A DNA stretch of 5,215 bases. Origin: Planctomycetota bacterium (GTDB taxonomy: Bacteria; Planctomycetota; Phycisphaerae; Sedimentisphaerales; Anaerobacaceae). Below, one piece after another: positions 1 to 5,215 of the stretch (its first letter is position 1; every line of letters starts with the position of its first letter). The notes under the pieces are model-generated. The model saw nothing but the letters and a program-made list of their open reading frames with translations. It was not told the DNA's origin and did not search any database. The position numbers and the translations under genes were made by a program. The stretch spans positions 4,188-9,402 of the forward strand of contig JAFNGF010000362.1 of the NCBI GenBank assembly GCA_017885385.1. The letters are read 5' to 3'.

Positions 1-1929
1 TATCTGGAGGAGGAGCAAAGAAGAGGCATAACTATCACTTCGGCGGCAACCAAATGTCCCTGGAAGGGGTTTGAAATCAACCTTATAGATACGCCAGGTC
101 ATATCGACTTTACCGCCGAGGTTGAAAGATCGCTTCGTGTCCTCGATGGAGCCGTAGCTGTATTCGACGGCAGCGAAGGAGTGCAGGCCCAGAGCGAAAC
201 GGTTTGGCGACAAGGGCAAAAATACGACCTGCCCTTCCTATGCTTTATCAACAAAATGGATAAGACCGGCGCCGATTTCGAGATGAGCGTCCAAAGCATT
301 CATGACAAGCTCCTTGCCAATCCCATCTGCTTGCAGATCCCCATAGGAGCGGAAGGCTCCTTTGCCGGCATAATAGACCTGATTACGATGCAGGCGGTCT
401 TCTACACAACCGAAGAATTGGGAGCAAAGTTCCAGGAGACCGAAATCCCCGCTGAATTGCGACCAAAAGCACGGCAGCAAAGAAACGCGATGCTTGATCT
501 GGCCGCCGAATACGACGAAGAGCTGCTGGATTGCTACGTTCACGATAAGCCGATAAGCGACGAAATGATCTATAGAGCAATCAGAAAAGGAACCCTAAGC
601 AACAAGCTCCATCCCGTATTTGTCGGCTCGGCACTGAAGTATATCGGGGTACAGAGACTGCTTGACGGCGTGGCGGCGTATCTGCCTTCTCCCTTAGATA
701 AACCTGTTCTGACCGGCCACAGACCCACCGATGAAAAGAAACCGGTACCGGTTAAATGCGACCCGAACGGCAGCCTGGTCGCACTTGCATTTAAGATTAC
801 AACCGATTCACACGGGGACTTGACCTTCCTGAGAATATATCAGGGCACATTGAAATCGGGCACAAGAGTGCTGAATCCGAATCGTGACAGGCGGGAAAAC
901 GTTACCAGGATATTTGAAATGCACGCCAACGAGCGAAAAATCCTGGACTCGGCCCGTGCCGGCGACATCGTGGCAGCCATAGGTCTTAAGCAAACTCTGA
1001 CCGGGGATACCCTCTGCGACCCCAAAAACCCCATCTGTCTGCCCAGCATTACGTTCCCGCACACCGTGATCAATATGTCAATAGAGCCAAGAACCGCAGC
1101 GGAAAGGCAAAAACTGGTGGACGCATTGGATGCTCTGAGACGCGAAGACCCAACTTTCCAGTGCAAAATGGATAAAGAGACAGGACAGACCATTATCAGC
1201 GGCATGGGTGAGCTCCATCTGGAAATCCTTCAGCACAAGCTGGTTAAAGAAAAAAAGGTCAACATCAGGGTCAGCAGGCCGCGAGTAGCTTACAAAGAGA
1301 CCATCACCAAAGCTGCGGAAGCTGAAGGCAAATTCATTCACCAAACAGGCGGCCACGGCCAGTACGGGCATGTTATTCTGGTCGTTGAGCCTTTGCTGAC
1401 AGATGACGGCCATTTGGCCGCCGATATGGAATTTGAGACCAAAGTGGGCTCTGACGTGGTTCCCAGGCAATACGTTCCTGCTGTGGAAAGGGGTGCTCGC
1501 CAAGCCTTGGGCAGCGGCGTGTTGGCAGGCTATCCCGTTGTGGGAGCTAAAGTTACGCTAATCGGCGGCTCGTTCCATTCAGTCGACTCTTCGGACCTCG
1601 CCTTTGAGCAAGCCGCCGCGATTGCTGTAGAAAAATCACTAAAGCTGGCCGGCCCAGTCCTGCTTGAGCCAATAATGCGACTGCAAGTAGAGGTGCCAGA
1701 ACCCTCTTTTGGGGCCGTCCAGGGCAGTATACTTGCAAAAAGGGGTCTAATCACGGATTGCCGAGTACATGGAAACATGCAGGTAATCGATGCCAAAGTG
1801 CCGCTGGTCGAAATGTTCGGCTATTCCAGCGAGATTAGGAGTCTGACAGGCGGGCGAGGAACCTTTACTATGGAACCCTTAAGTTACGAAAAGGTTCCCC
1901 ATGAGATTGCCGGGCATCTTATCGTTTAG
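1..1929 (+). CDS. fusA: Elongation factor G, 5'-truncated by window edge
   Basis: EF-G is the GTPase that drives ribosomal translocation and, with RRF, ribosome recycling. The frame is open from base 1 (first residues YLEEEQRRGITIT, the switch I/G2 region), so the P-loop and about 50 N-terminal residues lie outside the window; 642 residues are present. Visible in order: G3 DTPGH (fragment residues 30-34, with the catalytic-type His), G4 NKMD (84-87), the G' insert, G5 SALK (210-213), domain II from about 257, domain III with ISGMGELHLEI, domain IV with GQYGH and the tip-loop segment SFHSVDSSD (His at about 526), and domain V from LLEPIM, with LTGGRGTFTMEP near the end. The GTG at 181 is internal and not the start. 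The family is near certain. The subfamily is less so: GVQAQSETVWRQ and GSALKYIGVQRLLDGV recall the spdEFG1/mitochondrial EFG1 type of planctomycetes and spirochaetes, as judged from memory only. Confidence 0.96.
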   Translation, partial: YLEEEQRRGITITSAATKCPWKGFEINLIDTPGHIDFTAEVERSLRVLDGAVAVFDGSEGVQAQSETVWRQGQKYDLPFLCFINKMDKTGADFEMSVQSIHDKLLANPICLQIPIGAEGSFAGIIDLITMQAVFYTTEELGAKFQETEIPAELRPKARQQRNAMLDLAAEYDEELLDCYVHDKPISDEMIYRAIRKGTLSNKLHPVFVGSALKYIGVQRLLDGVAAYLPSPLDKPVLTGHRPTDEKKPVPVKCDPNGSLVALAFKITTDSHGDLTFLRIYQGTLKSGTRVLNPNRDRRENVTRIFEMHANERKILDSARAGDIVAAIGLKQTLTGDTLCDPKNPICLPSITFPHTVINMSIEPRTAAERQKLVDALDALRREDPTFQCKMDKETGQTIISGMGELHLEILQHKLVKEKKVNIRVSRPRVAYKETITKAAEAEGKFIHQTGGHGQYGHVILVVEPLLTDDGHLAADMEFETKVGSDVVPRQYVPAVERGARQALGSGVLAGYPVVGAKVTLIGGSFHSVDSSDLAFEQAAAIAVEKSLKLAGPVLLEPIMRLQVEVPEPSFGAVQGSILAKRGLITDCRVHGNMQVIDAKVPLVEMFGYSSEIRSLTGGRGTFTMEPLSYEKVPHEIAGHLIV

Positions 1930-1979
1930 AAAAATGATGATTTTTTTGCATTCAGATAAAATTTTTTGCCGACATTTTG

Positions 1980-2008
1980 TTGACAGCTTATATGTGATAT
2001 GTTAAGTT
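1980..2008 (+). promoter_or_regulatory. Possible sigma70-type promoter for the rpsJ operon
   Basis: A perfect TTGACA box (1980-1985) follows an AT-rich tract that could act as an UP-like element. At a 17-base spacing lies TAAGTT (2003-2008), only a 3/6 match to TATAAT. An alternative is TATGTT at 1998-2003, preceded by TGA as in an extended -10, but it is only 12 bases from the -35 box. The strong -35, the AT-rich upstream DNA and the position right after fusA favour a promoter. The poor -10 keeps confidence low. Confidence 0.35.
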
Positions 2009-2331
2009 TGTGGTTTTCGGCCCGTAGCGAGCATTGCCAGGAAGGGCTTTGCGTAAGTTGGGCTTGGGCATATCTTTGCTTTTTGGGATCAAGAACGGTT
2101 TATTATTACTCTTTTAGGTCAGGGGTGCAACAAAGCCATTCAACGCTCTGATGAATAGCCTCGATGCGACCCAAACCCCAATCCTTAAGGAAGGCGAAGT
2201 TGATAATTGATTGTTGAAAATCAAGTAACCTGCGATGGTCAGTAATCAACAGCAATGCCTTTCCTGCCAAAGCAAGTACCAATTAGCCGATAGCTGGGCG
2301 ACTATACGCTGAGAAATGAGGTTTCTATTTC

Positions 2332-2366
2332 GCCTTTTGGCCTGCAAGCTGGATACGGCAAAAGGC
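2332..2366 (+). promoter_or_regulatory. Leader stem-loop upstream of rpsJ
   Basis: GCCTTTTGGCC (2332-2342) can pair with GGCAAAAGGC (2357-2366), giving about 10 base pairs with one bulged G and a 14-base loop. It sits about 40 bases before the rpsJ ribosome binding site. It has no following T-run, so it is not a standard intrinsic terminator. It is a candidate leader element for regulation or mRNA stability. The pairing is visible directly; any function is inference. Confidence 0.4.
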
Positions 2367-2404
2367 TTTGAGGCGCGGATTCAAAGCAGTCCTGCGGTAA
2401 TTGT

Positions 2405-2411
2405 AAGAGGA
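2405..2411 (+). promoter_or_regulatory. rpsJ ribosome binding site
   Basis: AAGAGGA lies with its GG six bases before the ATG at 2417. Its spacing is the most conventional of the better Shine-Dalgarno matches in this cluster, and it supports that ATG as the rpsJ start. Confidence 0.7.
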
Positions 2412-2416
2412 AAGCT

Positions 2417-2731
2417 ATGGCTGCTGAAAGCGAAAGAATAAGAATCAGGATGGAAGCATACGACCATCGGGCGCTCGACGCATCCGCAAAGGAGATAGTA
2501 GAGCACGCTCGAAAGACCAATGCCCGCGTAAGCGGCCCGGTGCCGTTGCCTACCCGGATTGAACGGTATACCGTTTTGCGCAGTCCCCATGTTGACAAGA
2601 AATCACGAGAGCAGTTTGAAATGAGGACCCACAAACGCTTAATTGATATTTATGAAGCCAACGCACGAACGGCTGAAGTGCTGAATCGGCTGGTGGTGCC
2701 GGCTGGAGTTTTCGTAAAGATAAAGGCGTAA
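2417..2731 (+). CDS. rpsJ: 30S ribosomal protein S10 (NusE)
   Basis: S10 binds 16S rRNA in the head of the small subunit. It also serves as NusE in transcription antitermination complexes with NusB. The 104-residue product matches the usual family length of about 100-105. Hallmarks are IRIRMEAYDHRALDASA (residues 8-24), VSGPVPLPTRIERYTVLRSP (38-57) and HVDKKSREQFEMRTHKRLID (58-77), the last two covering the extended loop region. The C-terminus, VPAGVFVKIKA, is also typical. The start is fixed by a good Shine-Dalgarno match six bases upstream. It is the first gene of the S10 operon, as in most bacteria, and follows fusA with a 487-base gap and no intervening tuf. No residues look abnormal. Confidence 0.98.
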   Translation: MAAESERIRIRMEAYDHRALDASAKEIVEHARKTNARVSGPVPLPTRIERYTVLRSPHVDKKSREQFEMRTHKRLIDIYEANARTAEVLNRLVVPAGVFVKIKA

Positions 2732-2739
2732 CCGCCGAC

Positions 2740-2835
2740 AAAAATCTAAATCCTAATATCGAAATCCTAAACAATTTCAAAATCCAAATTTGGAATGCTC
2801 AAAATTAGGGCTTAGAATTTAGGATTTAGAATTTT
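2740..2835. repeat. Imperfect palindrome of degenerate 7-base units between rpsJ and rplC
   Basis: The left arm (2740-2788) and right arm (2789-2835) are reverse complements at roughly 70% of positions. They meet at the perfect palindrome CCAAATTTGG (2784-2793). The outer stem TCTAAATCCTAA (2745-2756) pairs perfectly with 2819-2830. Each arm has a 7-base period. On the right, TTAGAAT occurs at 2812 and 2826, with TTAGGAT between them at 2819 and TTAGGGC before them at 2805. On the left, AAATCCTAA recurs at 2748 and 2762. It looks like a small intergenic palindromic repeat (REP- or MITE-like, non-coding) inserted within an operon. As RNA it would form a long AT-rich hairpin. From memory, AT-rich palindromes of this style occur between genes in planctomycete and other environmental genomes; copy number here is unknown. 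Confidence 0.75.
2790..2818 (+). promoter_or_regulatory. Possible promoter inside the palindrome, reading into rplC
   Basis: TTGGAA (2790-2795, 4/6 match to TTGACA) and TAGAAT (2813-2818, 5/6 match to TATAAT) are separated by exactly 17 bases, about 35 bases before the rplC ATG. AT-rich repeats produce such matches by chance, so this is a weak candidate. Confidence 0.25.
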
Positions 2836-2853
2836 AACTTGAGCGGTAAGAAA

Positions 2854-3504
2854 ATGGCGATGTTATTGGGCAAGAAAATTGGGATGACCCGGCTGTACGA
2901 CGAATCGGGCAGCTTAGTGCCCGTCACCGTCATACACGCTGGGCCCTGCACAGTTACGCAGGTTAAAACCGTCCAGACGGACGGCTACAACGCTGTTCAG
3001 ATGGGCTACGATGATGTAAAGCCCTCGCGCAGGAAAAAGCCGGAAGTCGGACACGCCCAAAAGGCCAATACGACCCCGAAAAAGTTTGTCAAAGAGATGC
3101 GGCTGCCCGACAACATCCAGCCGGAGCACAAAATCGGAGACTCTGTCACAGTCTCCACGTTTGCGGCAAATCAACTTGTCGATGTTGTTGGCACCAGCAA
3201 AGGCAAAGGTTTCGCCGGCGCAATGAAGCGACACGGCTTCACCGGGTTCCCGGCCTCTCACGGCACGGAACGAAAGCATAGAGCGCCCGGCTCGATATCG
3301 GCTTTCGCCACAAATGCCGGCATGAGCGGCGGCCCCAAAAAGGGAAAGAAAATGCCCGGCCACATGGGAAACTGCCGGGTTACGGAAAAAAACCACACGT
3401 TGCTGGCAATAGATCAAGAGAAGAATCTGCTGGTCGTCAAAGGCGCTATACCAGGCCCTGCCGGCGGATATTGCATTGTTCGTAGCGCCAAAAAGTCCAA
3501 GTAG
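2854..3504 (+). CDS. rplC: 50S ribosomal protein L3
   Basis: L3 is an early-assembly large-subunit protein that binds 23S rRNA and sends an extended loop toward the peptidyl transferase centre. The product is 216 residues from ATG 2854 (family about 205-220). It opens with MAMLLGKKIGMTRLYD, then TVIHAGPCTVTQVKT (25-39), GTSKGKGFAGAMKRHGF (113-129), the central loop SHGTERKHRAPGSI (135-148), KKGKKMPGHMGN (162-173) and LLVVKGAIPGPAGGY (192-206). An upstream in-frame TTG at 2839 would add five residues (MSGKK), and ATG 2860 would remove two. ATG 2854 best fits the family N-terminus, but its ribosome binding site is weak (GAGCGG at 2841-2846). The central loop is longer than in E. coli L3 and of planctomycete style. 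The gene follows the AT-rich palindrome by 18 bases. Confidence 0.97.
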   Translation: MAMLLGKKIGMTRLYDESGSLVPVTVIHAGPCTVTQVKTVQTDGYNAVQMGYDDVKPSRRKKPEVGHAQKANTTPKKFVKEMRLPDNIQPEHKIGDSVTVSTFAANQLVDVVGTSKGKGFAGAMKRHGFTGFPASHGTERKHRAPGSISAFATNAGMSGGPKKGKKMPGHMGNCRVTEKNHTLLAIDQEKNLLVVKGAIPGPAGGYCIVRSAKKSK

Positions 3505-3506
3505 CC

Positions 3507-3510
3507 GGAG
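3507..3510 (+). promoter_or_regulatory. rplD Shine-Dalgarno-like GGAG at long spacing
   Basis: GGAG follows the rplC stop by two bases but is 14 bases from the rplD ATG at 3525, longer than the usual 5-9. No other in-frame start lies between rplC and rplD; an ATG at 3512 is out of frame and is followed at once by TAG. Confidence 0.4.
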
Positions 3511-3524
3511 AATGTAGCTTAAAA

Positions 3525-4175
3525 ATGATTCAGTTGGCGGTCTACAATACGCAAGGACAAGAGGTCGACAGCCTCAGCGTAGATGAGTCGGCTTTGGGCG
3601 GTCGGATCAGGTACTCTTTGCTCAAGCAGGCAATTGTTATGTATCATGCTAATAAGCGGGTCGGGACAGCCGCAACCAAAAATAGAAACATGGTAGCCGG
3701 CTCAGGCAGAAAAATCTACAGGCAAAAAGGTACAGGGTTCGCCCGAGCCGGCACCCGCAGGACCGCAAAGCGTGTTGGCGGCGGAGTAACGTTTGCAAAA
3801 GTCGCCAGAGACTTCAGGAAAAACATGCCCAAAAAGCAAAGAAGATTAGCCAGAGACTCAGCAATATTGGCCAAGCTTCTGGGCAAAAACGTCGTGGTAG
3901 TTGACCAGCTGAACCTGGAGAAACCAAGAACCAAAGACTTTGTAAACCTTCTGAATAACCTAAAGATAGAACGGAGCTGCCTTGTAACCATAAGTGATTA
4001 TAACGATAATATTTACAGATCGGCTCGAAACATCCCCAGAGTGGCAGTTATGCCTGCGGCCGAGCTTAACGCCGGGGACATCTGCAATTACCATAAGATG
4101 CTATTTACTAAAGAGGCATTTCTATCTGTTTTGAATAAGAACCAGACAAGTCAGGAGCAGCCGTTAGCGACGTGA
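3525..4175 (+). CDS. rplD: 50S ribosomal protein L4
   Basis: L4 binds 23S rRNA; its extended loop lines the constriction of the exit tunnel with L22. In some bacteria it also represses the S10 operon, which is not shown here. The product has 216 residues, within the family's usual range of about 200-220. The conserved tunnel loop spans about residues 44-95: KRVGTAATKNRNMVAGSGRK, then IYRQKGTGFARAG and the GGGVTF turn. Next come the basic MPKKQRRLARDSAI segment (101-114) and the alpha/beta core, with VVVVDQLNLEKPRTKDF (123-139) and ARNIPRVAVMPAAELNAGDI (167-186). The last dozen residues (about 205-216) are a polar, likely flexible tail. The start lies 20 bases after rplC, and the stop overlaps rplW by 4 bases, so the two are probably translationally coupled. 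Confidence 0.97.
   Translation: MIQLAVYNTQGQEVDSLSVDESALGGRIRYSLLKQAIVMYHANKRVGTAATKNRNMVAGSGRKIYRQKGTGFARAGTRRTAKRVGGGVTFAKVARDFRKNMPKKQRRLARDSAILAKLLGKNVVVVDQLNLEKPRTKDFVNLLNNLKIERSCLVTISDYNDNIYRSARNIPRVAVMPAAELNAGDICNYHKMLFTKEAFLSVLNKNQTSQEQPLAT
4153..4157 (+). promoter_or_regulatory. rplW Shine-Dalgarno AGGAG inside the rplD end
   Basis: AGGAG lies within the last codons of rplD, 14 bases before the GTG at 4172. It supports GTG 4172 as the rplW start although the spacing is long. The nearby ATG at 4176 is out of frame and reads only four codons before a stop. Confidence 0.45.
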
Positions 4176-4450
4176 ATGATACCAGCATAATAATTCGGCC
4201 TTTGATTACAGAGCAAAGCACGCATCTTGCCGGCACAAAGAGCGCGTACTCTTTTCAGGTGAGTAAAAGAGCCAATAAGATACAGATAAGAAGTGCGGTG
4301 GAAAACTTGTATAGTGTAAAAGTACGCAAAGTTAGAACTGCTAACCGCAGGGGCAAGACTCGCCGCAAAGGTAAAAACATTGGCATGACAGCAAGCTGGA
4401 AAAAGGCCGTTGTGTATTTGAAACCTGACTATCATATAGACCTGTTCTAA
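4172..4450 (+). CDS. rplW: 50S ribosomal protein L23
   Basis: L23 sits at the polypeptide exit of the large subunit, where it is the docking site for trigger factor and the signal recognition particle. The product is 92 residues, slightly short of the common 95-100. It starts MNDTSIIIRPLITEQST, the usual L23 opening, followed by YSFQVSKRANKIQIRSAVE (26-44), LYSVKVRKVRTANRRGKTRR (46-65), the basic hairpin loop, and a C-terminal strand with WKKAVVYL (76-83). The start codon is GTG; it overlaps the rplD stop as GTGA, a common coupling arrangement. No upstream alternative is plausible, and the first in-frame ATG lies deep in the conserved domain. rplB begins 23 bases downstream. Confidence 0.96.
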   Translation: MNDTSIIIRPLITEQSTHLAGTKSAYSFQVSKRANKIQIRSAVENLYSVKVRKVRTANRRGKTRRKGKNIGMTASWKKAVVYLKPDYHIDLF

Positions 4451-4473
4451 AATGACTGAAAAGACGGGAAACC

Positions 4474-5215
4474 ATGGGTATCCGAATATATAAACCGACA
4501 AGTCCAGGACGTAGGAGCGGCTCAGTCAACGATTACGCTGAGCTGACGGCCGCCAAGCCCGAAAAGTCGCTGTGCAAGCGCATAAAGAAGAACGGCGGAA
4601 GGAACCATTCTGGCATCACTACTACTCGCTTTTTAGGTGGTGGGGCAAGAAAAATATATCGCATCATCGACTTTAAGCGAGACAAAGATGGCATCCCTGC
4701 GAAGGTAGCAACTATTGAGTACGACCCGAACAGGAATTGCTTCATATCTCTGTTGAACTACGCTGATGGCGAAAAAAAGTACATATTGGCGCCGCTGGGC
4801 ATAAAAGTCGCAGATAAAGTAGAAAGCGGTCCTTCCTGCGAGCCCAAGATCGGCAACGCAATGCCTTTGGGGGCAATTCCCGCCGGTCTGGAGGTTCACA
4901 ACCTTGAAATGACGGCCGGCCAGGGCGGAAAACTGGTCAGAGGCGCCGGAGGCGCCGCCAGAATCGTGGCCAAAGAGGGTAACTGGGTAACCGTCGTCCT
5001 GCCAAGCGGCGAAATGCGTATGCTTCGCAAGGAATGCCGGGCAACGATCGGGCAAGTGAGCAACCCCGACGACCAGAATGTAAGCCTCGGTAAGGCCGGC
5101 CGAACACGCCACTTGGGCCGCAGGCCGCACGTAAGAGGCAAGGCCCAGAACCCCGTTTCGCACCCGATGGGCGGTGGTGAGGGTAGGGCAAACGGCGGAA
5201 GACATCCATGTTCGC
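4474..5215 (+). CDS. rplB: 50S ribosomal protein L2, 3'-truncated by window edge
   Basis: L2 bridges the subunits and supports peptidyl transferase activity and tRNA binding. The frame is open from ATG 4474 to the right edge: 247 complete codons, so about 25-35 C-terminal residues are missing compared with the usual 270-280. Visible are MGIRIYKPTSPGRRSGSV, NGGRNHSGITTTRFLGGGAR (40-59), KIYRIIDFKRDKDGIPAKVA (60-79), TIEYDPNR (80-87), ADGEKKYILAPLG (97-109), the glycine-rich GGKLVRGAGGAA (151-162), and RGKAQNPVSHPMGGGEGR (221-238). His230 aligns with the functionally important E. coli His229 and is present. The neighbouring positions differ from E. coli (Gln225 for Met, Ser229 for Asp228, Met232 for His231); the last is, from memory, common in planctomycete L2. 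A GGGA at 4466-4469 is the only nearby Shine-Dalgarno-like match. Confidence 0.97.
   Translation, partial: MGIRIYKPTSPGRRSGSVNDYAELTAAKPEKSLCKRIKKNGGRNHSGITTTRFLGGGARKIYRIIDFKRDKDGIPAKVATIEYDPNRNCFISLLNYADGEKKYILAPLGIKVADKVESGPSCEPKIGNAMPLGAIPAGLEVHNLEMTAGQGGKLVRGAGGAARIVAKEGNWVTVVLPSGEMRMLRKECRATIGQVSNPDDQNVSLGKAGRTRHLGRRPHVRGKAQNPVSHPMGGGEGRANGGRHPCS

Larger units (their letters stand above)
1930..2416 (+). other. Gene-free region between fusA and rpsJ; probable S10-operon promoter and leader
   Basis: These 487 bases hold no convincing gene on either strand and no tRNA that I can recognise. The first 75 bases are AT-rich, with T-runs at 1941-1947 and 1962-1967, and lead into a TTGACA box at 1980. 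The rest is of mixed composition and contains several small stems: TTGATT/AATCAA around 2209-2226, the palindrome CCTTAAGG at 2183-2190, and the larger stem-loop listed separately. Many bacteria have tuf at this position; I see no tuf remnant. The simplest reading is a promoter followed by a long untranslated leader of about 400 bases for the ribosomal protein operon. Such leaders often carry autogenous regulation, but no known leader class was recognised here. Confidence 0.55.

Noticed and set aside
181..1929. GTG at 181 as the start of the EF-G gene
   Set aside because: The same frame is open back to base 1 and encodes conserved EF-G switch I and DTPGH sequence, so the gene begins before the window.
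1930..1947. AAAAAT-GATG-ATTTTT stem plus T-run after the fusA stop, as an intrinsic terminator
   Set aside because: The stem is only six A-T pairs with no GC content, so it is unlikely to be a working rho-independent terminator by sequence alone.
2151..2210. Plus-strand 19-codon open frame (MNSLDATQTPILKEGEVDN) in the leader
   Set aside because: It is short, has no clear Shine-Dalgarno and no leader-peptide character such as runs of one amino acid.
2106..2282. 58-codon open frame on the minus strand in the fusA-rpsJ gap, with protein-like composition (segment INFAFLKDWGLGRIEAIHQS)
   Set aside because: It has only TTG starts after an upstream TAA and I see no recognisable motif or family. 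A stop-free run of this length is expected by chance. Conservation in relatives would reopen the question.
2740..2835. CRISPR array or telomere-like array reading of the 7-base repeat
   Set aside because: There are no spaced direct repeats with unique spacers. The TTTAGG-like units are degenerate and arranged as an inverted repeat, so resemblance to plant telomere units is coincidental.
4452..4493. 13-codon open frame between rplW and rplB
   Set aside because: It overlaps the rplB start in another frame, is not conserved to my knowledge and has no supporting evidence.
4633..5205. Long open frame of 190 codons on the minus strand
   Set aside because: It lies wholly antisense to rplB, has no recognisable family features, and is explained by the codon bias of the real gene. 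The same applies to the minus-strand frame at 2914-3417 opposite rplC.

Overview
This window is part of the core translation-gene cluster of a bacterium. All supported genes are on the plus strand: the 3' part of fusA (elongation factor G), then the first five genes of an S10-type ribosomal protein operon, rpsJ-rplC-rplD-rplW-rplB. rplB runs off the right edge. The gene order matches the usual bacterial str/S10 arrangement, except that no tuf gene lies between fusA and rpsJ.

The protein style suggests Planctomycetota, perhaps a Phycisphaerae-like lineage. The L3 segment SHGTERKHRAPGSI, the L2 segment NPVSHPMGGGEGR ending GGRHPCS, and the L4 segment GSGRKIYRQKGTGFARAG resemble planctomycete versions as I remember them. 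No database search was possible, so the phylum is a moderately confident inference and any finer placement is weak.

Layout: 1-1929 is fusA, open from the first base and lacking about 50 N-terminal residues including the P-loop. 1930-2416 is a 487-base gene-free stretch with an AT-rich start, a TTGACA box and a stem-loop at 2332-2366 shortly before rpsJ; it may be the promoter and leader of the S10 operon. 2417-2731 is rpsJ. 2732-2853 is an AT-rich spacer almost filled by a roughly 96-base imperfect palindrome built of degenerate 7-base units, ending just before the rplC start. 2854-3504 is rplC, 3525-4175 rplD, 4172-4450 rplW (4-base GTGA overlap with rplD) and 4474-5215 partial rplB.

The products act together in translation. 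EF-G moves tRNA and mRNA after peptide bond formation. S10 is a small-subunit head protein that also acts as NusE. L3, L4, L23 and L2 are large-subunit proteins bound near the peptidyl transferase centre or exit tunnel. There is no accessory, defence or mobile gene. The items most worth a second look are non-coding: the heptad palindrome inside the operon and the long leader before rpsJ.
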